Source: Lachnospiraceae bacterium (GTDB taxonomy: Bacteria > Bacillota > Clostridia > Lachnospirales > Lachnospiraceae). Taken from it: 64,000 bases of DNA. The translations under genes and the position numbers were made by a program. Position 1 is the first letter of the stretch. The number at the start of each line of letters is the position of its first letter. The notes beneath the pieces are model-generated. The model did not search any database and was not told the DNA's origin. It saw nothing but the letters and a program-made list of their open reading frames with translations. Shown here piece by piece: positions 27,705 to 37,729 of this stretch. Where the stretch lies: NCBI GenBank assembly GCA_017431345.1, contig JAFRLH010000071.1:1-64000 (forward strand), given 5' to 3'.

Positions 27705-29807
27705 TTATTCAGTTTTCTTTTTGAACTTTGCGGTAAGAATGTTCTGGCCGCTAAGTTCTGCTGTTCTTTGATCTGGTGCGCCGAAGCCTGCATAGACGGT
27801 GAAGTTTCCGCTTCCGGGCGTCCTGCTGCCGGCATCATCAACTACAGTAAAAGCATTTTTATCGAGTTCCAGACTGAAGTCCGCTTCCTCGCCTGCTGCG
27901 AGACGGATCCTCTTAAAGCCGCACAATACCGGGTTCGGCGGAGCATACGCGGAATCGTCATCTTTCGCGTAGATCTCTATCACCTCTCCTGTATCGCAGT
28001 TTCCGGTGTTCTTTACAGTGACAACAGCCTTCTGTCCGTCTGTTTTAAGATCTTTTACAACACATTTCCCATAGGTGAGCCCGTAACCGAACGGATAAAG
28101 CGGTTCTCCCGTGTAATAACGGTATGTTCTGCCTTTCATGGAATAATCCGTAAAGTCGGGCATTTCGGAAAGGGCGCTGTTTCTGTAAAATGTGACGGGC
28201 AGCTTCCCTGAAGGGGATTCCATGCCGAACAGCAGCTCGGCTACGGCTCTTCCGCCTTCTGCTCCGGGATACCAGGCAAGCATAACGGCACCGGCGTTTT
28301 CCTGAGCATATGTCATGTCTATGGAGCTTCCTGCCATCAGGATCACGACCGTGGGCTTCCCGGCATCCAGCACTTTTTCCATCAGGATCCGCTGCTGTTC
28401 CGGAAGAAGGAGATCCTTCTTATCGCCCGAGAAATAACTGTTCCCTGTATCACCTTCCTCTCCTTCAAGCGTTTCATCCAGTCCCAGGACCAGGATCACT
28501 GTATCGGCATATTTCGCGGCAGTGACGGCCTCTGCGATCCGATCGTTCGGTTTTGCAAGCGGCTCGACTCTGTCCTCCGACAATGCACAGCCCTGCGAAT
28601 ACAGTATTCTGTTCGTGCCGGCTGCAATATCCTGAATGCCTTCCAGAACGGTTATATATCTGGATGAAGTGCCATGATAGTTCCCTATTAAAGCAGTGCG
28701 GTTGTCCGCGTTCGGTCCGATCACGGCGATCGTACCGCAGGTCTCTTTGTTCAGGGGGAGGATGCCGCTGTTCTTAAGCAGAACACATGATTTAAGAGCA
28801 TCCTGATGAGCGAGTTCCCTGTGCTCCTCACATTCCACAACCGTGTATGGAATGCTGTCATATTCCGTCTTTTCATCTCCGAGAATGCCGAGCAGGAATC
28901 GTGTTGTCATCAGTCGGACGGCGCATTTTGTAATGTCTTCCCCGGTGATCTTTCCTTCTTCCAGCGCCTGCATAATGAACTCATAGGTACCTCCGCAGTT
29001 CAGGTCGCATCCGGCTTTGAGCGCCAGTGCGACGGTCTCGACCGGGCATCCGGTGATCCGGTGGTGTTCATGGAAATCATTGAGCGCCCAGCAATCCGAT
29101 ACGAAATGTCCCCTGAAGTTCCATTCGCCGCGCAATTTATTCATAAGGTAGGAATTCGCGCAGCAGGGTTCGTAATTGGTGCGGTTGTAGGCACCCATGA
29201 CAGATTCTATATCCGCTTCTTCCACCAGCGCCTGGAAAGCGGGAAGATAGGTTTCCGCCAGATCCTTCTCGGAAGCGATGGCGTTGAAGCTGTGCCTTAA
29301 TTCCTCCGGTCCGCTGTGCACCGCGAAATGCTTTGCGCAGGCGGCTGTTTTCAGATGTTCTCCGTTTCCCTGCAGGCCTTTTACGAAAGCCTTCCCGAGC
29401 CTTGCAGTAAGATACGGGTCTTCGCCGTATGTTTCATGGCCTCTGCCCCAGCGGGGATCCCGGAAAATGTTGATGTTTGGTGACCACATCGTCAGTCCGT
29501 GATAGATATCGCGGTCTCCGAGAGCGGAGTAAGCATTGTATTTTGCTCTGGCTTCGGTCGCGATCACATCCGCTGTCTTCTCCAGCTGTTCGTCATCGAA
29601 CATGGCGGCCATGCCGATCGCCTGCGGGAACACGGTCGCTGTTCCGCCTCTGGCTAAGCCGTGCAGCGCTTCGTTCCACCAGTTGTATTCGGGTACTCCG
29701 AGACGTTCGATTGCAGGAGCATTGAAAAGAAGCTGACCGGCTTTTTCTTCGGTTGTCATAAGACTGACAAGCTCTTCCGCCTTCTTTACTGCCTCCTCGC
29801 GCGTCAT
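27705..29807 (-). CDS. glycoside hydrolase family 3 (beta-glucosidase/beta-xylosidase)
   Basis: The 700-residue enzyme has no signal peptide and should act in the cytoplasm. Domain order: GH3 TIM barrel (NWWNEALHGLAR 42-53, RDPRWGRGHETYGEDP 116-131, KHF 159-161, nucleophile Asp238 in FVSDCWAL), the alpha/beta C-terminal domain (about 330-560), and a fibronectin III-like end. The NEALHG motif is shared with xylosidase-type GH3 enzymes, so beta-xylosidase activity cannot be excluded. It lies 40 bp downstream of lacI and upstream of the ABC importer, all on one strand. The 102 bp to the binding-protein gene has no clear promoter or terminator. Confidence 0.93.
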   Translation of the reverse strand: MTREEAVKKAEELVSLMTTEEKAGQLLFNAPAIERLGVPEYNWWNEALHGLARGGTATVFPQAIGMAAMFDDEQLEKTADVIATEARAKYNAYSALGDRDIYHGLTMWSPNINIFRDPRWGRGHETYGEDPYLTARLGKAFVKGLQGNGEHLKTAACAKHFAVHSGPEELRHSFNAIASEKDLAETYLPAFQALVEEADIESVMGAYNRTNYEPCCANSYLMNKLRGEWNFRGHFVSDCWALNDFHEHHRITGCPVETVALALKAGCDLNCGGTYEFIMQALEEGKITGEDITKCAVRLMTTRFLLGILGDEKTEYDSIPYTVVECEEHRELAHQDALKSCVLLKNSGILPLNKETCGTIAVIGPNADNRTALIGNYHGTSSRYITVLEGIQDIAAGTNRILYSQGCALSEDRVEPLAKPNDRIAEAVTAAKYADTVILVLGLDETLEGEEGDTGNSYFSGDKKDLLLPEQQRILMEKVLDAGKPTVVILMAGSSIDMTYAQENAGAVMLAWYPGAEGGRAVAELLFGMESPSGKLPVTFYRNSALSEMPDFTDYSMKGRTYRYYTGEPLYPFGYGLTYGKCVVKDLKTDGQKAVVTVKNTGNCDTGEVIEIYAKDDDSAYAPPNPVLCGFKRIRLAAGEEADFSLELDKNAFTVVDDAGSRTPGSGNFTVYAGFGAPDQRTAELSGQNILTAKFKKKTE

Positions 29808-29847
29808 TTTAAAAATGCTCCTTTAATAAATGAAACTGTTTTCCGGT

Positions 29848-30855
29848 TCAGAGCTGCTTTACGGATTCCCCTTCCAGCAGTCTGCCGTGAATGATGAGAT
29901 GTTCCGGGAGGGAAGTCCGCGGATTCTCGATCCTGTCGATCAGCCTGGCGGCTGCCGTCTTTCCGAGTTCCGCTGCGTTCTGTTCCCAGGTGGTAAGCTT
30001 CGGGCTGACCATCTTTGCCATGTGGATCCCGTCATATCCGACGACCGATATATCATCCGGAATCCGCAGCCCTGCTTCGGTGATCGCATTCACCCCGCCG
30101 ATATAGGAATAATCATCGGAGAACAGGATGCAGGTAGGTCTTTCCGGCAGAGCCAGCAGCCTCTTTGTTGCGAGATAGCAGCTGCGCGGCTCATGGTATT
30201 CACAATGCTCAAGATATTCCTCCGGAATGTCGAGTTTCAGCTCTTCACAGGCCCTGAAGAAGCCGGTCATGCGGTTTTCCGTTACCGCTGTGTCATTCCC
30301 GCGGATATAAGCGATCCGGCGGTGGCCTTTTCCGTATACATAATGCAGCAGTACTGCCATGCCTTCCATGTTATCTGAAAGAACAGCCATACGGTTGTGG
30401 AAAGCGTGATCCAGTGTGACGATCGGAAGATTCGAGAAGACCAGTTCCTGGATCATGGGATCTTTGAAATCCGCACAGATGATCGCGACGCCGTCCACAC
30501 CTCTGTAGAGAGCATGCTGCAGATAAGTCTGATTCTGCGGTCCCACCCGGTTGTTTAAGAATGAAATATCGTATCCCTGCTTTTCAGCTTCGATCCGGAA
30601 GTAGGTCAGCGTGGATGCAAAGTATTCATGCATGAAACCGCTGTTCTGAAGATCAACGAAGACAAGCCCGAGGTTGTAGGTGCGGTTCGTCTTCAGGGCT
30701 CTGGCAGCCGAATTGGCTGTATATCCCATTTCCTTCGCGGTATCAATGATAAACTGCCTGGTCGATTCTCCGATGTCCTGATGTCCGTTGAGCGCTTTGC
30801 TGACTGTAGCGATCGAGACGCTGCAGCGCTGCGCGATATCCTTCATTGAGACCAA
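29848..30855 (-). CDS. LacI-family transcriptional regulator
   Basis: The 335-residue repressor has an N-terminal LacI helix-turn-helix (KDIAQRCSVSIATVSKALNG) with hinge helix NSAARALKTNRT, followed by a periplasmic-binding-like sensor domain. The TTG at 30855 is chosen because AAGGAG is 8 bp upstream; an ATG at 30846 would be 17 bp away. It probably represses itself, the GH3-ABC operon and the divergent GH94 gene, through TTAAACGTTT sites (30878-30929 and 31130-31141). The inducer is presumably a cello-oligosaccharide. Confidence 0.93.
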   Translation of the reverse strand: MVSMKDIAQRCSVSIATVSKALNGHQDIGESTRQFIIDTAKEMGYTANSAARALKTNRTYNLGLVFVDLQNSGFMHEYFASTLTYFRIEAEKQGYDISFLNNRVGPQNQTYLQHALYRGVDGVAIICADFKDPMIQELVFSNLPIVTLDHAFHNRMAVLSDNMEGMAVLLHYVYGKGHRRIAYIRGNDTAVTENRMTGFFRACEELKLDIPEEYLEHCEYHEPRSCYLATKRLLALPERPTCILFSDDYSYIGGVNAITEAGLRIPDDISVVGYDGIHMAKMVSPKLTTWEQNAAELGKTAAARLIDRIENPRTSLPEHLIIHGRLLEGESVKQL

Positions 30856-30877
30856 GCGATCATCTCCTTAAATGCTT

Positions 30878-30929
30878 ACTTAAACGTTTTCGCAAGTCCA
30901 TCATAAAACAACTTAACCATTTTTGCAAG
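30878..30929 (-). promoter_or_regulatory. lacI promoter with two LacI-type operators
   Basis: On the minus strand, TTGCAA (30923-30928), a 17-bp spacer and TATGAT (30900-30905) form the promoter. On the + strand, ACTTAAACGTTTTCGCAAG (30878-30896) and ACTTAACCATTTTTGCAAG (30911-30929) match at 16 of 19 positions and start 33 bp apart. One covers the start site and the other the -35 box and spacer, as expected for autorepression. Confidence 0.75.
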
Positions 30930-31084
30930 CATTATTTATAATAAACATAAAAATTTTACAGAAAAACCGATTTTCGGCATCTTTTATTGACGAAAACTAT
31001 ATCGATATTTGGATTCCGGATATAAATGACGCGAAAAGGATCCATCCGGGATGACAATTATCAGCATTTTTGCTGATTTTCGGC

Positions 31085-31141
31085 TTGCTTTTTCGAAAAA
31101 GATGGGTTAATCTTGAAACGAAACCGAACTTAAACGTTTAA
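31085..31141 (+). promoter_or_regulatory. GH94 promoter and LacI operator
   Basis: TTGCTT (31085-31090), a 17-bp spacer and TAATCT (31108-31113) precede the perfect palindrome TTAAACGTTTAA (31130-31141) just past the expected start site. The same TTAAACGTTT core lies at the lacI promoter. Repression by road-block is inferred. Confidence 0.7.
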
Positions 31142-31162
31142 TTTAAAACAGAGGAAACTGAC

Positions 31163-33595
31163 ATGACGTACGGTTATTTTGATGATGCTGACAGAGAATA
31201 TGTGATCACCACGCCGCGTACGCCGCTGCCGTGGATCAATTATCTGGGGAGCGAAGATTTCTTCACGCTTCTCAGCAATACTGCCGGAGGCTACAGCTTC
31301 TACAGAGACGCCAGGCTGCGCCGTATAACAAGATACCGTTATAATAATGCGCCGCTGGATCAGGAAGGGTTTCATGTTTATATAAAAGACGGAGATACCG
31401 TATGGAATCCCGGCTGGCAGCCCGTACAGGCCGAACCGGACGAATATTCCTGCAGACATGGGCTGGGTTATTCAGTCATAAGCGGTTCGAAGAACGGGAT
31501 CACTGCCGTGCAGGAACTGTTCGTACCCGCGGGAGATTCCTGCCTGCTGATCAGGCTGAAGGTATGCAATACGGCAGAATGCGCGAAACAGATCCGGGTA
31601 TTCCCTTATATTGAGTTCTGTCTGTGGGATGCCATGGACGACAGTACGAATTTCCAGAGGAATTTCTCGACCGGGGAAGTGGAGACTGAACCCGGGGTGA
31701 TCTATCATAAGACGGAATACCGGGAAAGACGGAATCATTATGCGGTATTTTGGTCGAACACTCTGCCGGATGCATTTGATACTGCAAGAGAAGCGTTCCT
31801 GGGCACTTACGGCAGCCCGGCCCGTCCGGAAGCCGTGTTCGGATCCGGCTGTACCGGGAGCATTGCACACGGCTGGCAGCCGGCGGCCGCCATGCAGTTC
31901 GATCTTACGCTGCAGCCCGGTGAATCCCGCAGTCTGATCTTTGGCCTCGGATATATAGAAAATCCGAAAGACAGGAAATGGGAAAGCAAGGGCGTGATCA
32001 ATAAGGAGAAAGCGCATGCGATGATCGCCCGTTATCCGGACGACGTTCATTTTGACGCCGCCCTGGAAGCCGTAAAGGAGAACTGGAAAAGGCTGCTCGG
32101 CAATTACAGCGTTTCTTCAGACAATAAGAAGATGGACCGCATGGTCAATATCTGGAACCAGTACCAGTGCATGGTCACTTTCAATATGAGCCGCTCGGCA
32201 AGCTATTATGAGAGCGGTATGGGAAGAGGCATGGGCTTTCGGGATTCCTGCCAGGATCTGCTGGGATTTGTCCATATGATCCCGGAAAGGGCAAGAGAGA
32301 GGATCCTTGATATTGCGGCGACACAGTTCCCGGACGGCAGCGCGTACCATCAGTACCAGCCGCTGACCAAGAAAGGAAATCTGGCTGTGGGCAGCGGTTT
32401 CAATGACGATCCGCTCTGGCTCATTGCCGCTGCTGCTGCTTATATTAAGGAGACCGGAGATCTGGCGATCCTTGATGAAATGGTGGATTTTGATAATGAT
32501 CCCGCGCTTGCAAAGCCGCTTATGGAGCATCTCCGCAGAGGATTCGGATTTACCCGGACGCATCTCGGTCCGCATGGACTGCCGCTGATCGGCCGGGCAG
32601 ACTGGAATGACTGCCTGAACCTGAACTGCTTCTCTGAAGAATCAGGCGAAAGCTTCCAGACGACGGGCCCGAGTGAAGGTCCGGTCGCTGAAAGCGTTTT
32701 CATCGGCGGTATGTTCGTAAAGTACGGCCGTGAGTGGGCGGAACTCTGCCGCAGAAAGGGACTCCCCGAAGAGGCGGCGGAAGCGGAGAAGGCGGTCCTG
32801 AAAATGGAACAGACCGTCCTCGGCGCAGGCTGGGACGGAGAATGGTTCCGCAGGGCATATGACGCATTCGGCAATCCCATCGGGAGCAGGGAATGTGAAG
32901 AAGGAAAGATCTTCATCGAACCGCAGGGCATGTGCGTGATGGCAGGGATCGGGAAAGAAACAGGCGAAGCAGCCCGCGCGCTGGAGAGTGTAAAGGAACA
33001 CCTGGATACAGAATACGGGATCGTCCTTCTGCAGCCTGCCTATACTTCCTATCGTACCGAGCTGGGAGAGATCTCCAGCTACCCTCCGGGATACAAGGAG
33101 AACGCCGGTATATTCTGCCATGTCAATCCCTGGATCGTCTGTGCAGAAGCGGAACTCGGACATGGAGACAGAGCCTTTGAAGTATACCGGAAGACATGCC
33201 CGGCTTATACGGAAGCGATCAGCACGATTCACCGTACGGAACCGTATGTATACAGCCAGATGATCGCCGGGAAGGACGCCCCTTCCTTCGGCGAGGCGAA
33301 GAACAGCTGGCTGACCGGCACGGCAGCCTGGAGCTTTGTAAGCGTATCGCAGGCGATCCTCGGAATCAAGCCGGACTATGACGGACTGGTGATCGACCCG
33401 TGCATTCCGGCTGACTGCAGCGGATTCAAAGCGGTGAGAAAATTCAGGGGCGCGGTATACGAGATTACGGTGAAAAATCCTGGCGGCGCAGAACGCGGCG
33501 TCAGATCCGTGACAGTAAATGGAGAGAAGATCTCCGGGAATCGCATGCCGGTATTCCCGGAAGGGGAACATGTTATAATAGAAGTGATGATGTGA
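31163..33595 (+). CDS. cellobiose phosphorylase (GH94)
   Basis: It splits cellobiose with phosphate into glucose-1-phosphate and glucose, saving ATP. The 810-residue length fits cellobiose phosphorylases rather than the longer cellodextrin enzymes. Visible features are [19 protein letters not shown] at the start, the [13 protein letters not shown] block, [13 protein letters not shown], and [12 protein letters not shown] with the likely proton donor Asp483. There is no signal peptide. GAGGAAA is the ribosome site. Divergent from lacI, with an operator at its promoter. Together with GH3 it offers a phosphorolytic and a hydrolytic route. Confidence 0.93.
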   Translation: MTYGYFDDADREYVITTPRTPLPWINYLGSEDFFTLLSNTAGGYSFYRDARLRRITRYRYNNAPLDQEGFHVYIKDGDTVWNPGWQPVQAEPDEYSCRHGLGYSVISGSKNGITAVQELFVPAGDSCLLIRLKVCNTAECAKQIRVFPYIEFCLWDAMDDSTNFQRNFSTGEVETEPGVIYHKTEYRERRNHYAVFWSNTLPDAFDTAREAFLGTYGSPARPEAVFGSGCTGSIAHGWQPAAAMQFDLTLQPGESRSLIFGLGYIENPKDRKWESKGVINKEKAHAMIARYPDDVHFDAALEAVKENWKRLLGNYSVSSDNKKMDRMVNIWNQYQCMVTFNMSRSASYYESGMGRGMGFRDSCQDLLGFVHMIPERARERILDIAATQFPDGSAYHQYQPLTKKGNLAVGSGFNDDPLWLIAAAAAYIKETGDLAILDEMVDFDNDPALAKPLMEHLRRGFGFTRTHLGPHGLPLIGRADWNDCLNLNCFSEESGESFQTTGPSEGPVAESVFIGGMFVKYGREWAELCRRKGLPEEAAEAEKAVLKMEQTVLGAGWDGEWFRRAYDAFGNPIGSRECEEGKIFIEPQGMCVMAGIGKETGEAARALESVKEHLDTEYGIVLLQPAYTSYRTELGEISSYPPGYKENAGIFCHVNPWIVCAEAELGHGDRAFEVYRKTCPAYTEAISTIHRTEPYVYSQMIAGKDAPSFGEAKNSWLTGTAAWSFVSVSQAILGIKPDYDGLVIDPCIPADCSGFKAVRKFRGAVYEITVKNPGGAERGVRSVTVNGEKISGNRMPVFPEGEHVIIEVMM

Positions 33596-33600
33596 CGCGG

Positions 33601-33642
33601 CGGGAATGGGAGACCGGGAGAATGATCCGGATCCCATTCCCG
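33601..33642 (+). terminator. hairpin after the GH94 gene
   Basis: Perfect 11-bp arms CGGGAATGGGA/TCCCATTCCCG enclose a 20-nt loop that can itself pair weakly. There is no T run, so termination may be factor-assisted. Confidence 0.5.
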
Positions 33643-33671
33643 TTGACTTGTCTCTGCCGCTGCGGTAAACT
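33643..33671 (+). promoter_or_regulatory. promoter of the polysaccharide deacetylase gene
   Basis: TTGACT (33643-33648), a 17-bp spacer and TAAACT (33666-33671) lie about 38 bp before the ATG. Confidence 0.6.
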
Positions 33672-33708
33672 TTAGGGCAGCAGAACTGTGGAGGGGAGAA
33701 GGCAGAGT

Positions 33709-34641
33709 ATGAAAAAAAGAATGATCACGGTGCTTGCGGCAGCGATCCTGTTCGCCATAGCGCTTCCCGGCTGTGTATTTGCAGCAGAAACGGAAAACAC
33801 CGCAAAAAAGACAGCGGAAGAAACACAGGCGCAGGCGCCGAAAGACGGTTTCCGCGTTAAAAACGGAAAGACCTATTACTACCTTAACGGAAAGAAAGTA
33901 AAGAAAAAATGGATCGAAGAGGACGGGAAGACGTATTATTTCGACAAAAAGGGAAAAATGGTCAGGGGGAAGGTAAAGACAAAAAAGACGATGTACTATT
34001 TTGATGATAACGGCGTCTTCCTTCGCAAGATCAAGATCAAAAAGAAAATGATCGCCCTGACCTATGATGACGGCCCTTCGGCTTATACGCCCATGATCGT
34101 GAAAGAACTGAAAAAAGTCGGGGGAAGAGCTACCTTTTTCGTCGTCGGGAACCGCGTGAATTCCTATAAAAAACAGATGAAGGAAGCTTTTAAGGCGGGC
34201 TGTGAGATCGGCAATCATTCCTGGAATCATGCAAATCTCAATACGCTCAGCGCTGCAGGGATCCGGAGCCAGATAAGCAAAACGAATACTGCGGTCAAAA
34301 AGGTCACGGGCGTGAAGCCTGCCGTGATGAGGCCGCCGTACGGAGCGAACAACAGCCGGGTAAAAAGTACGGTCGGCATGCCGCTGATCACCTGGAATGT
34401 CGACACGCTTGACTGGAAGACCAGAAGTACTTCCGCCACGGTCTCCCATGTGAAGAATCATCACGGAGACGGCAGCATCATCCTGATGCATGATATCCAC
34501 AGGCCTACAGCAATGGCGGCAAAAACGATCATCCCCTGGCTTGCGAAAAAAGGATATCAGCTCGTCACCGTCAGTGAACTGGCGGACTGCCGGGGCGGTC
34601 TGAAAAAGGGCGTCACCTATTCGTCGTTCCGGAAAAAGTAA
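33709..34641 (+). CDS. exported polysaccharide deacetylase with cell-wall-binding repeats
   Basis: The 310-residue protein has a signal peptide (MKKRMITVLAAAILFAIALP) ending in LPGC, a possible but atypical lipobox; cleavage after VFA is the alternative. Residues about 45-105 hold three short aromatic repeats (KTYYYLNGKKV, KTYYFDKKGKM, TMYYFDDNGVF) like choline/glucan-binding repeats. The NodB domain follows with TYDDGPS, the zinc motif HSWNH, RPPYGANN and ILMHDIH. It likely removes acetyl groups from peptidoglycan or another wall glycan. The ATG at 33709 follows GGAGGGGAG. A terminator at 34674 ends the unit. Confidence 0.87.
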   Translation: MKKRMITVLAAAILFAIALPGCVFAAETENTAKKTAEETQAQAPKDGFRVKNGKTYYYLNGKKVKKKWIEEDGKTYYFDKKGKMVRGKVKTKKTMYYFDDNGVFLRKIKIKKKMIALTYDDGPSAYTPMIVKELKKVGGRATFFVVGNRVNSYKKQMKEAFKAGCEIGNHSWNHANLNTLSAAGIRSQISKTNTAVKKVTGVKPAVMRPPYGANNSRVKSTVGMPLITWNVDTLDWKTRSTSATVSHVKNHHGDGSIILMHDIHRPTAMAAKTIIPWLAKKGYQLVTVSELADCRGGLKKGVTYSSFRKK

Positions 34642-34673
34642 ACTGCTTGACTTTCATTTTATCCCGCATATAC

Positions 34674-34718
34674 AATAACTTCGTCTGCAGGAGCTGCAGG
34701 CGGAGTTATTTTCTTTTT
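34674..34718 (+). terminator. intrinsic terminator after the deacetylase gene
   Basis: The stem AATAACT-CG-CTGCAG with CTGCAG-CG-AGTTATT (two mismatches) has a GAG loop and is followed by TTCTTTTT. It sits 20 bp before the MATE gene ribosome site. Confidence 0.75.
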
Positions 34719-34738
34719 AAGACAAAGGGACAGATGCT

Positions 34739-36115
34739 GTGAAAGAGGAAAAACAATCCAGACGGGAATTGAAAATGCTGACGGATCCGATCCCGAAAGT
34801 AACGCTGGAAATGGCGGTCCCCACGATTATAGCTTTTCTTATTACTTCTGTTTATAACCTGGCGGATACGTATTTTGTCAGTTCCCTGGGAACAAATGCG
34901 ACGGCTGCAGTCAGCGTGAATGCATCGCTGGATCAGATCATCATGATGGGAGGATCCGTTTTCGCGATCGGCGCTGCCAGTTATATTTCAAGACTGCTTG
35001 GTGCAAGGAAAAAGGAACAGGCGATAGAAGTGCTCTCAACGGTGTGGTTCATCGCGTTCGCATTCGGGATGCTCATCCTTCTTTTCGGAACGGCGTTCAT
35101 GAGACCGATGGTGAGAGTGCTCGGTGCAACCGATACCTGTGAGACCTATGCGGTGCAGTATGCGACCTATGTCCTTCTGGTAGCCCCGCTGATGGCGTCC
35201 AGTTTTGTCATGAATCAATGTCTGAGGGCGGAAGGAAGCGCGCTTTATTCCATGATCGGCATGGGATTCGGCGGTGTGCTGAACTGTTTTCTGGATCCGG
35301 TCTTCATTTTTAAACTGGGACTGGGCGTTACCGGCGCTTCCATGGCAACGGCCATCTCCAAGCTGGTGAGCTTTCTGATCCTGATCGTGCCTTATCTGAA
35401 AGGCAGCAGCATGCTGTCGATCAGTATCCGGAAATTCCGTCTGGAAGCAAAGATGCTTTTCGAAGTCGTCAGCGTGGGATCCTCGTCCCTGCTCAGGAAC
35501 GGCCTTGCTGTCATCTCCGCCATTGTGCTGAATCATATTGCAGGGGGAATATCGGATTCGGTGCTTGCGGGAATCGGCGTATCCAACAGGATCATGATGT
35601 TCCCGTTCAGCATTATCCTCGGGTTCGGTTCGGGATATCAGCCGGTCGCCGGATTCAACTGGGGTGCGGAACAGTATGACCGCGTCCGGGAATGCTATGG
35701 TTTTGCATGCAGGTTTTCCATCATTGGTTCCGTCGTGATGGGCCTGTTCATCGCATTCCTTGCTGTCCCGATCATCCGTCTGTTCTCCGCAGTCGATCCG
35801 CATATGCAGCAGATCGGCGCCCTGTGCATCAGGCTGCAGTGCATTGCGCTTCCGGTCCATGCCTGGGTCGCCATGGTCAACATGCTCTGCGCAAGCCTCG
35901 GTTATGCGGGCTATGCCATCATCCTCGCCACAGCAAGACAGGGAAGCTGTTTCTTCCCCATCGTATATCCGCTCGCCTGGCTTTTCGGCGGGAAGGGCGT
36001 GGCCGGAACGCAGGCTGCTGCTGACCTTCTCACCGTGATACCGGCATCGGTCATTATTAAACGGATGCTCAGGATCATCAGGGAAAAGGAAGCTGCTCCC
36101 GCTGACCGGAATTAG
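34739..36115 (+). CDS. MATE-family multidrug/metabolite efflux protein
   Basis: The 458-residue protein has about 12 predicted membrane helices and the family pattern MAVPTIIAFLITSVYNLADTYFV near the start and a related second half (VSVGSSSLLRNGL). It exports cationic drugs or metabolites using Na+ or H+. The GTG start at 34739 has AAAGGGA 8 bp upstream; an internal ATG at 34775 is an alternative. It stands alone and is convergent with the glycosyltransferase gene. Confidence 0.9.
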   Translation: MKEEKQSRRELKMLTDPIPKVTLEMAVPTIIAFLITSVYNLADTYFVSSLGTNATAAVSVNASLDQIIMMGGSVFAIGAASYISRLLGARKKEQAIEVLSTVWFIAFAFGMLILLFGTAFMRPMVRVLGATDTCETYAVQYATYVLLVAPLMASSFVMNQCLRAEGSALYSMIGMGFGGVLNCFLDPVFIFKLGLGVTGASMATAISKLVSFLILIVPYLKGSSMLSISIRKFRLEAKMLFEVVSVGSSSLLRNGLAVISAIVLNHIAGGISDSVLAGIGVSNRIMMFPFSIILGFGSGYQPVAGFNWGAEQYDRVRECYGFACRFSIIGSVVMGLFIAFLAVPIIRLFSAVDPHMQQIGALCIRLQCIALPVHAWVAMVNMLCASLGYAGYAIILATARQGSCFFPIVYPLAWLFGGKGVAGTQAAADLLTVIPASVIIKRMLRIIREKEAAPADRN

Positions 36116-36155
36116 CCCAGATCCTGCAGCATCCACTGTGTTGTTCTGAATAGGG

Positions 36156-37124
36156 TCAATGATCCGTTCTTTTGATAAGATGATATATTTTCATTGCGGA
36201 CCACATAAGGGCGGGAGAGATCCGGACCAGCTGGATCCTGAGCCACAGAAAACGGCTGCCGTCAAAAGGTCTGATCTTTCTTGCCGTGAGACGCCTTCGG
36301 ATCTCTGCATATTTTTTGGGGCGGCGGAAAAAGTTATAGTACAGAAAGGCAAGTTCGGTCCGGGCAACTGTAATCTCCATTTTTCTGCCGGCGGGGGGAC
36401 AATGAAGCATCAGATACTCATATTCCTGATTGCGGTGATCGGCCATGATCTCAAAAGCAGTACGCAGGTCCTCGTGGATCAGTGAGCCGGGACGCGTCCG
36501 GTAGTAATAAAGAATATCCGGCAGTATGATCAGACGGGAAGCCTTGTCAATAAGCCGGTAGGTCGTCGCCTGATCTTCCCATCTTTCACCGTCGGGGTAT
36601 CGGATGGTATCGAACAATTCTCTCCGGTATAGCTTGTCCCAGGCGTAATCCTGGAGCTTTTCTTCGGCAAGCATACACAGGGCACGGGTACGGTCAATTG
36701 CTGCAGGCTGTATTTTTTTTCTTTTGGAAGGGAGCGGTCTGCCGTCGATATCTGCAGCAGCAAACTGGAATATGACGATATCAGCCCCGGTCTTCTGCGC
36801 AGCACGCAGCGGGATATCCAGAAAACCGGGCGCGGTAAAATCATCACTGTCCGCAAACATAAGATACTTTCCGGCGGCAGCATCGATGCCGGTATTGCGG
36901 GCAGCGGCAAGGCCCAGATGGGGATTGTGTATCACTCTGATGCGGGGATCTGATTCTGCCAGACGATCGCATATACCGGGGCAGGAATCGGGGGATCCGT
37001 CGTCAACAAGGATGATCTCGATCTTTTTAAAGGATTGGTCAGTAATGCTTTTTACACATTGTTCGACATATGGCTCGACATTATAGACCGGTATGATTAC
37101 AGATATTTCAGGCCTGTCAGACAT
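36156..37124 (-). CDS. glycosyltransferase family 2
   Basis: The 322-residue GT-A enzyme begins EISVIIPVYNVEPYVEQC, with the nucleotide-binding DDGSPD and metal-binding ADSDDF motifs. The C-terminal third is less conserved and may carry acceptor specificity; no transmembrane helix is obvious. The start at 37124 is chosen over 37154 because GGAAGGAAGG lies 10 bp before it and the protein then opens at the conserved strand. It probably acts on a cell-surface glycan. There are no polysaccharide genes beside it. Confidence 0.88.
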   Translation of the reverse strand: MSDRPEISVIIPVYNVEPYVEQCVKSITDQSFKKIEIILVDDGSPDSCPGICDRLAESDPRIRVIHNPHLGLAAARNTGIDAAAGKYLMFADSDDFTAPGFLDIPLRAAQKTGADIVIFQFAAADIDGRPLPSKRKKIQPAAIDRTRALCMLAEEKLQDYAWDKLYRRELFDTIRYPDGERWEDQATTYRLIDKASRLIILPDILYYYRTRPGSLIHEDLRTAFEIMADHRNQEYEYLMLHCPPAGRKMEITVARTELAFLYYNFFRRPKKYAEIRRRLTARKIRPFDGSRFLWLRIQLVRISPALMWSAMKIYHLIKRTDH

Positions 37125-37331
37125 ACTCTCGATCCTTCCTTCCATAGGTATCATTTAGTACCTTACTCAATAAAATAATACAGCAGACAGGGTATGAAAT
37201 CAAACGGAAACGCTTTTGGATGCGGCAGTTTAAATAGTAATGGTAAAATACCTTTATGCGTGATATAATCTACAATAAACAATGGGATGGATCATCGAGC
37301 AGGCATCTATGCCGGCGGAATGGAGAACAGC

Positions 37332-37718
37332 ATGGAAAATGAAAAAGAAGTAAGGAATCAGCACGTGATTCATGAAGTTGAAGAATCCGGACAGGTAATG
37401 GTAGAGGATGATGTCATAGCGGTCATTGCAGCGCTTGCTGCTGCGGACGTGGAGGGCGTTGACTCTCTTGGAGATAACTACAGAAGGGATAAGATCGCCA
37501 GGCTCGGCAGGGGCGCGCTGAAAAAATGCGTGAAGGTCGATGTGAAAGAGGAGACCGTAAAGGTTTATCTCGGTCTCAATATCTGCTTCGGATACAGTAT
37601 TCCTAAAGTGACAAAAAAGGTACAGGAACATGTCGCTGACGCCATTGAGATGATGACCGGATACAGTACATCCAGGGTCAACATAAAGATCTGCGGCGTG
37701 AGCATGAAAGAGGAATAA
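37332..37718 (+). CDS. Asp23/Gls24 family envelope stress protein
   Basis: The 128-residue protein matches the Asp23 domain (GQVMVEDDVIAVIAALAAADVEGV, then a Lys-rich strand region and GYSIPKVTKKVQEHVADAIEMMTG). In Firmicutes one Asp23 paralog commonly precedes nusB, as here (11-bp gap). The function is poorly known; members sit at the membrane and affect envelope homeostasis. The ATG at 37332 has GGAGAA upstream; an ATG at 37320 is possible. Confidence 0.88.
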   Translation: MENEKEVRNQHVIHEVEESGQVMVEDDVIAVIAALAAADVEGVDSLGDNYRRDKIARLGRGALKKCVKVDVKEETVKVYLGLNICFGYSIPKVTKKVQEHVADAIEMMTGYSTSRVNIKICGVSMKEE

Positions 37719-37729
37719 GGACAGCGCCC

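Noticed and set aside
34647-34676. TTGACT...TACAAT promoter for the MATE gene
   Set aside because: The -10 overlaps the 5' arm of the deacetylase terminator, so the signal is not convincing.
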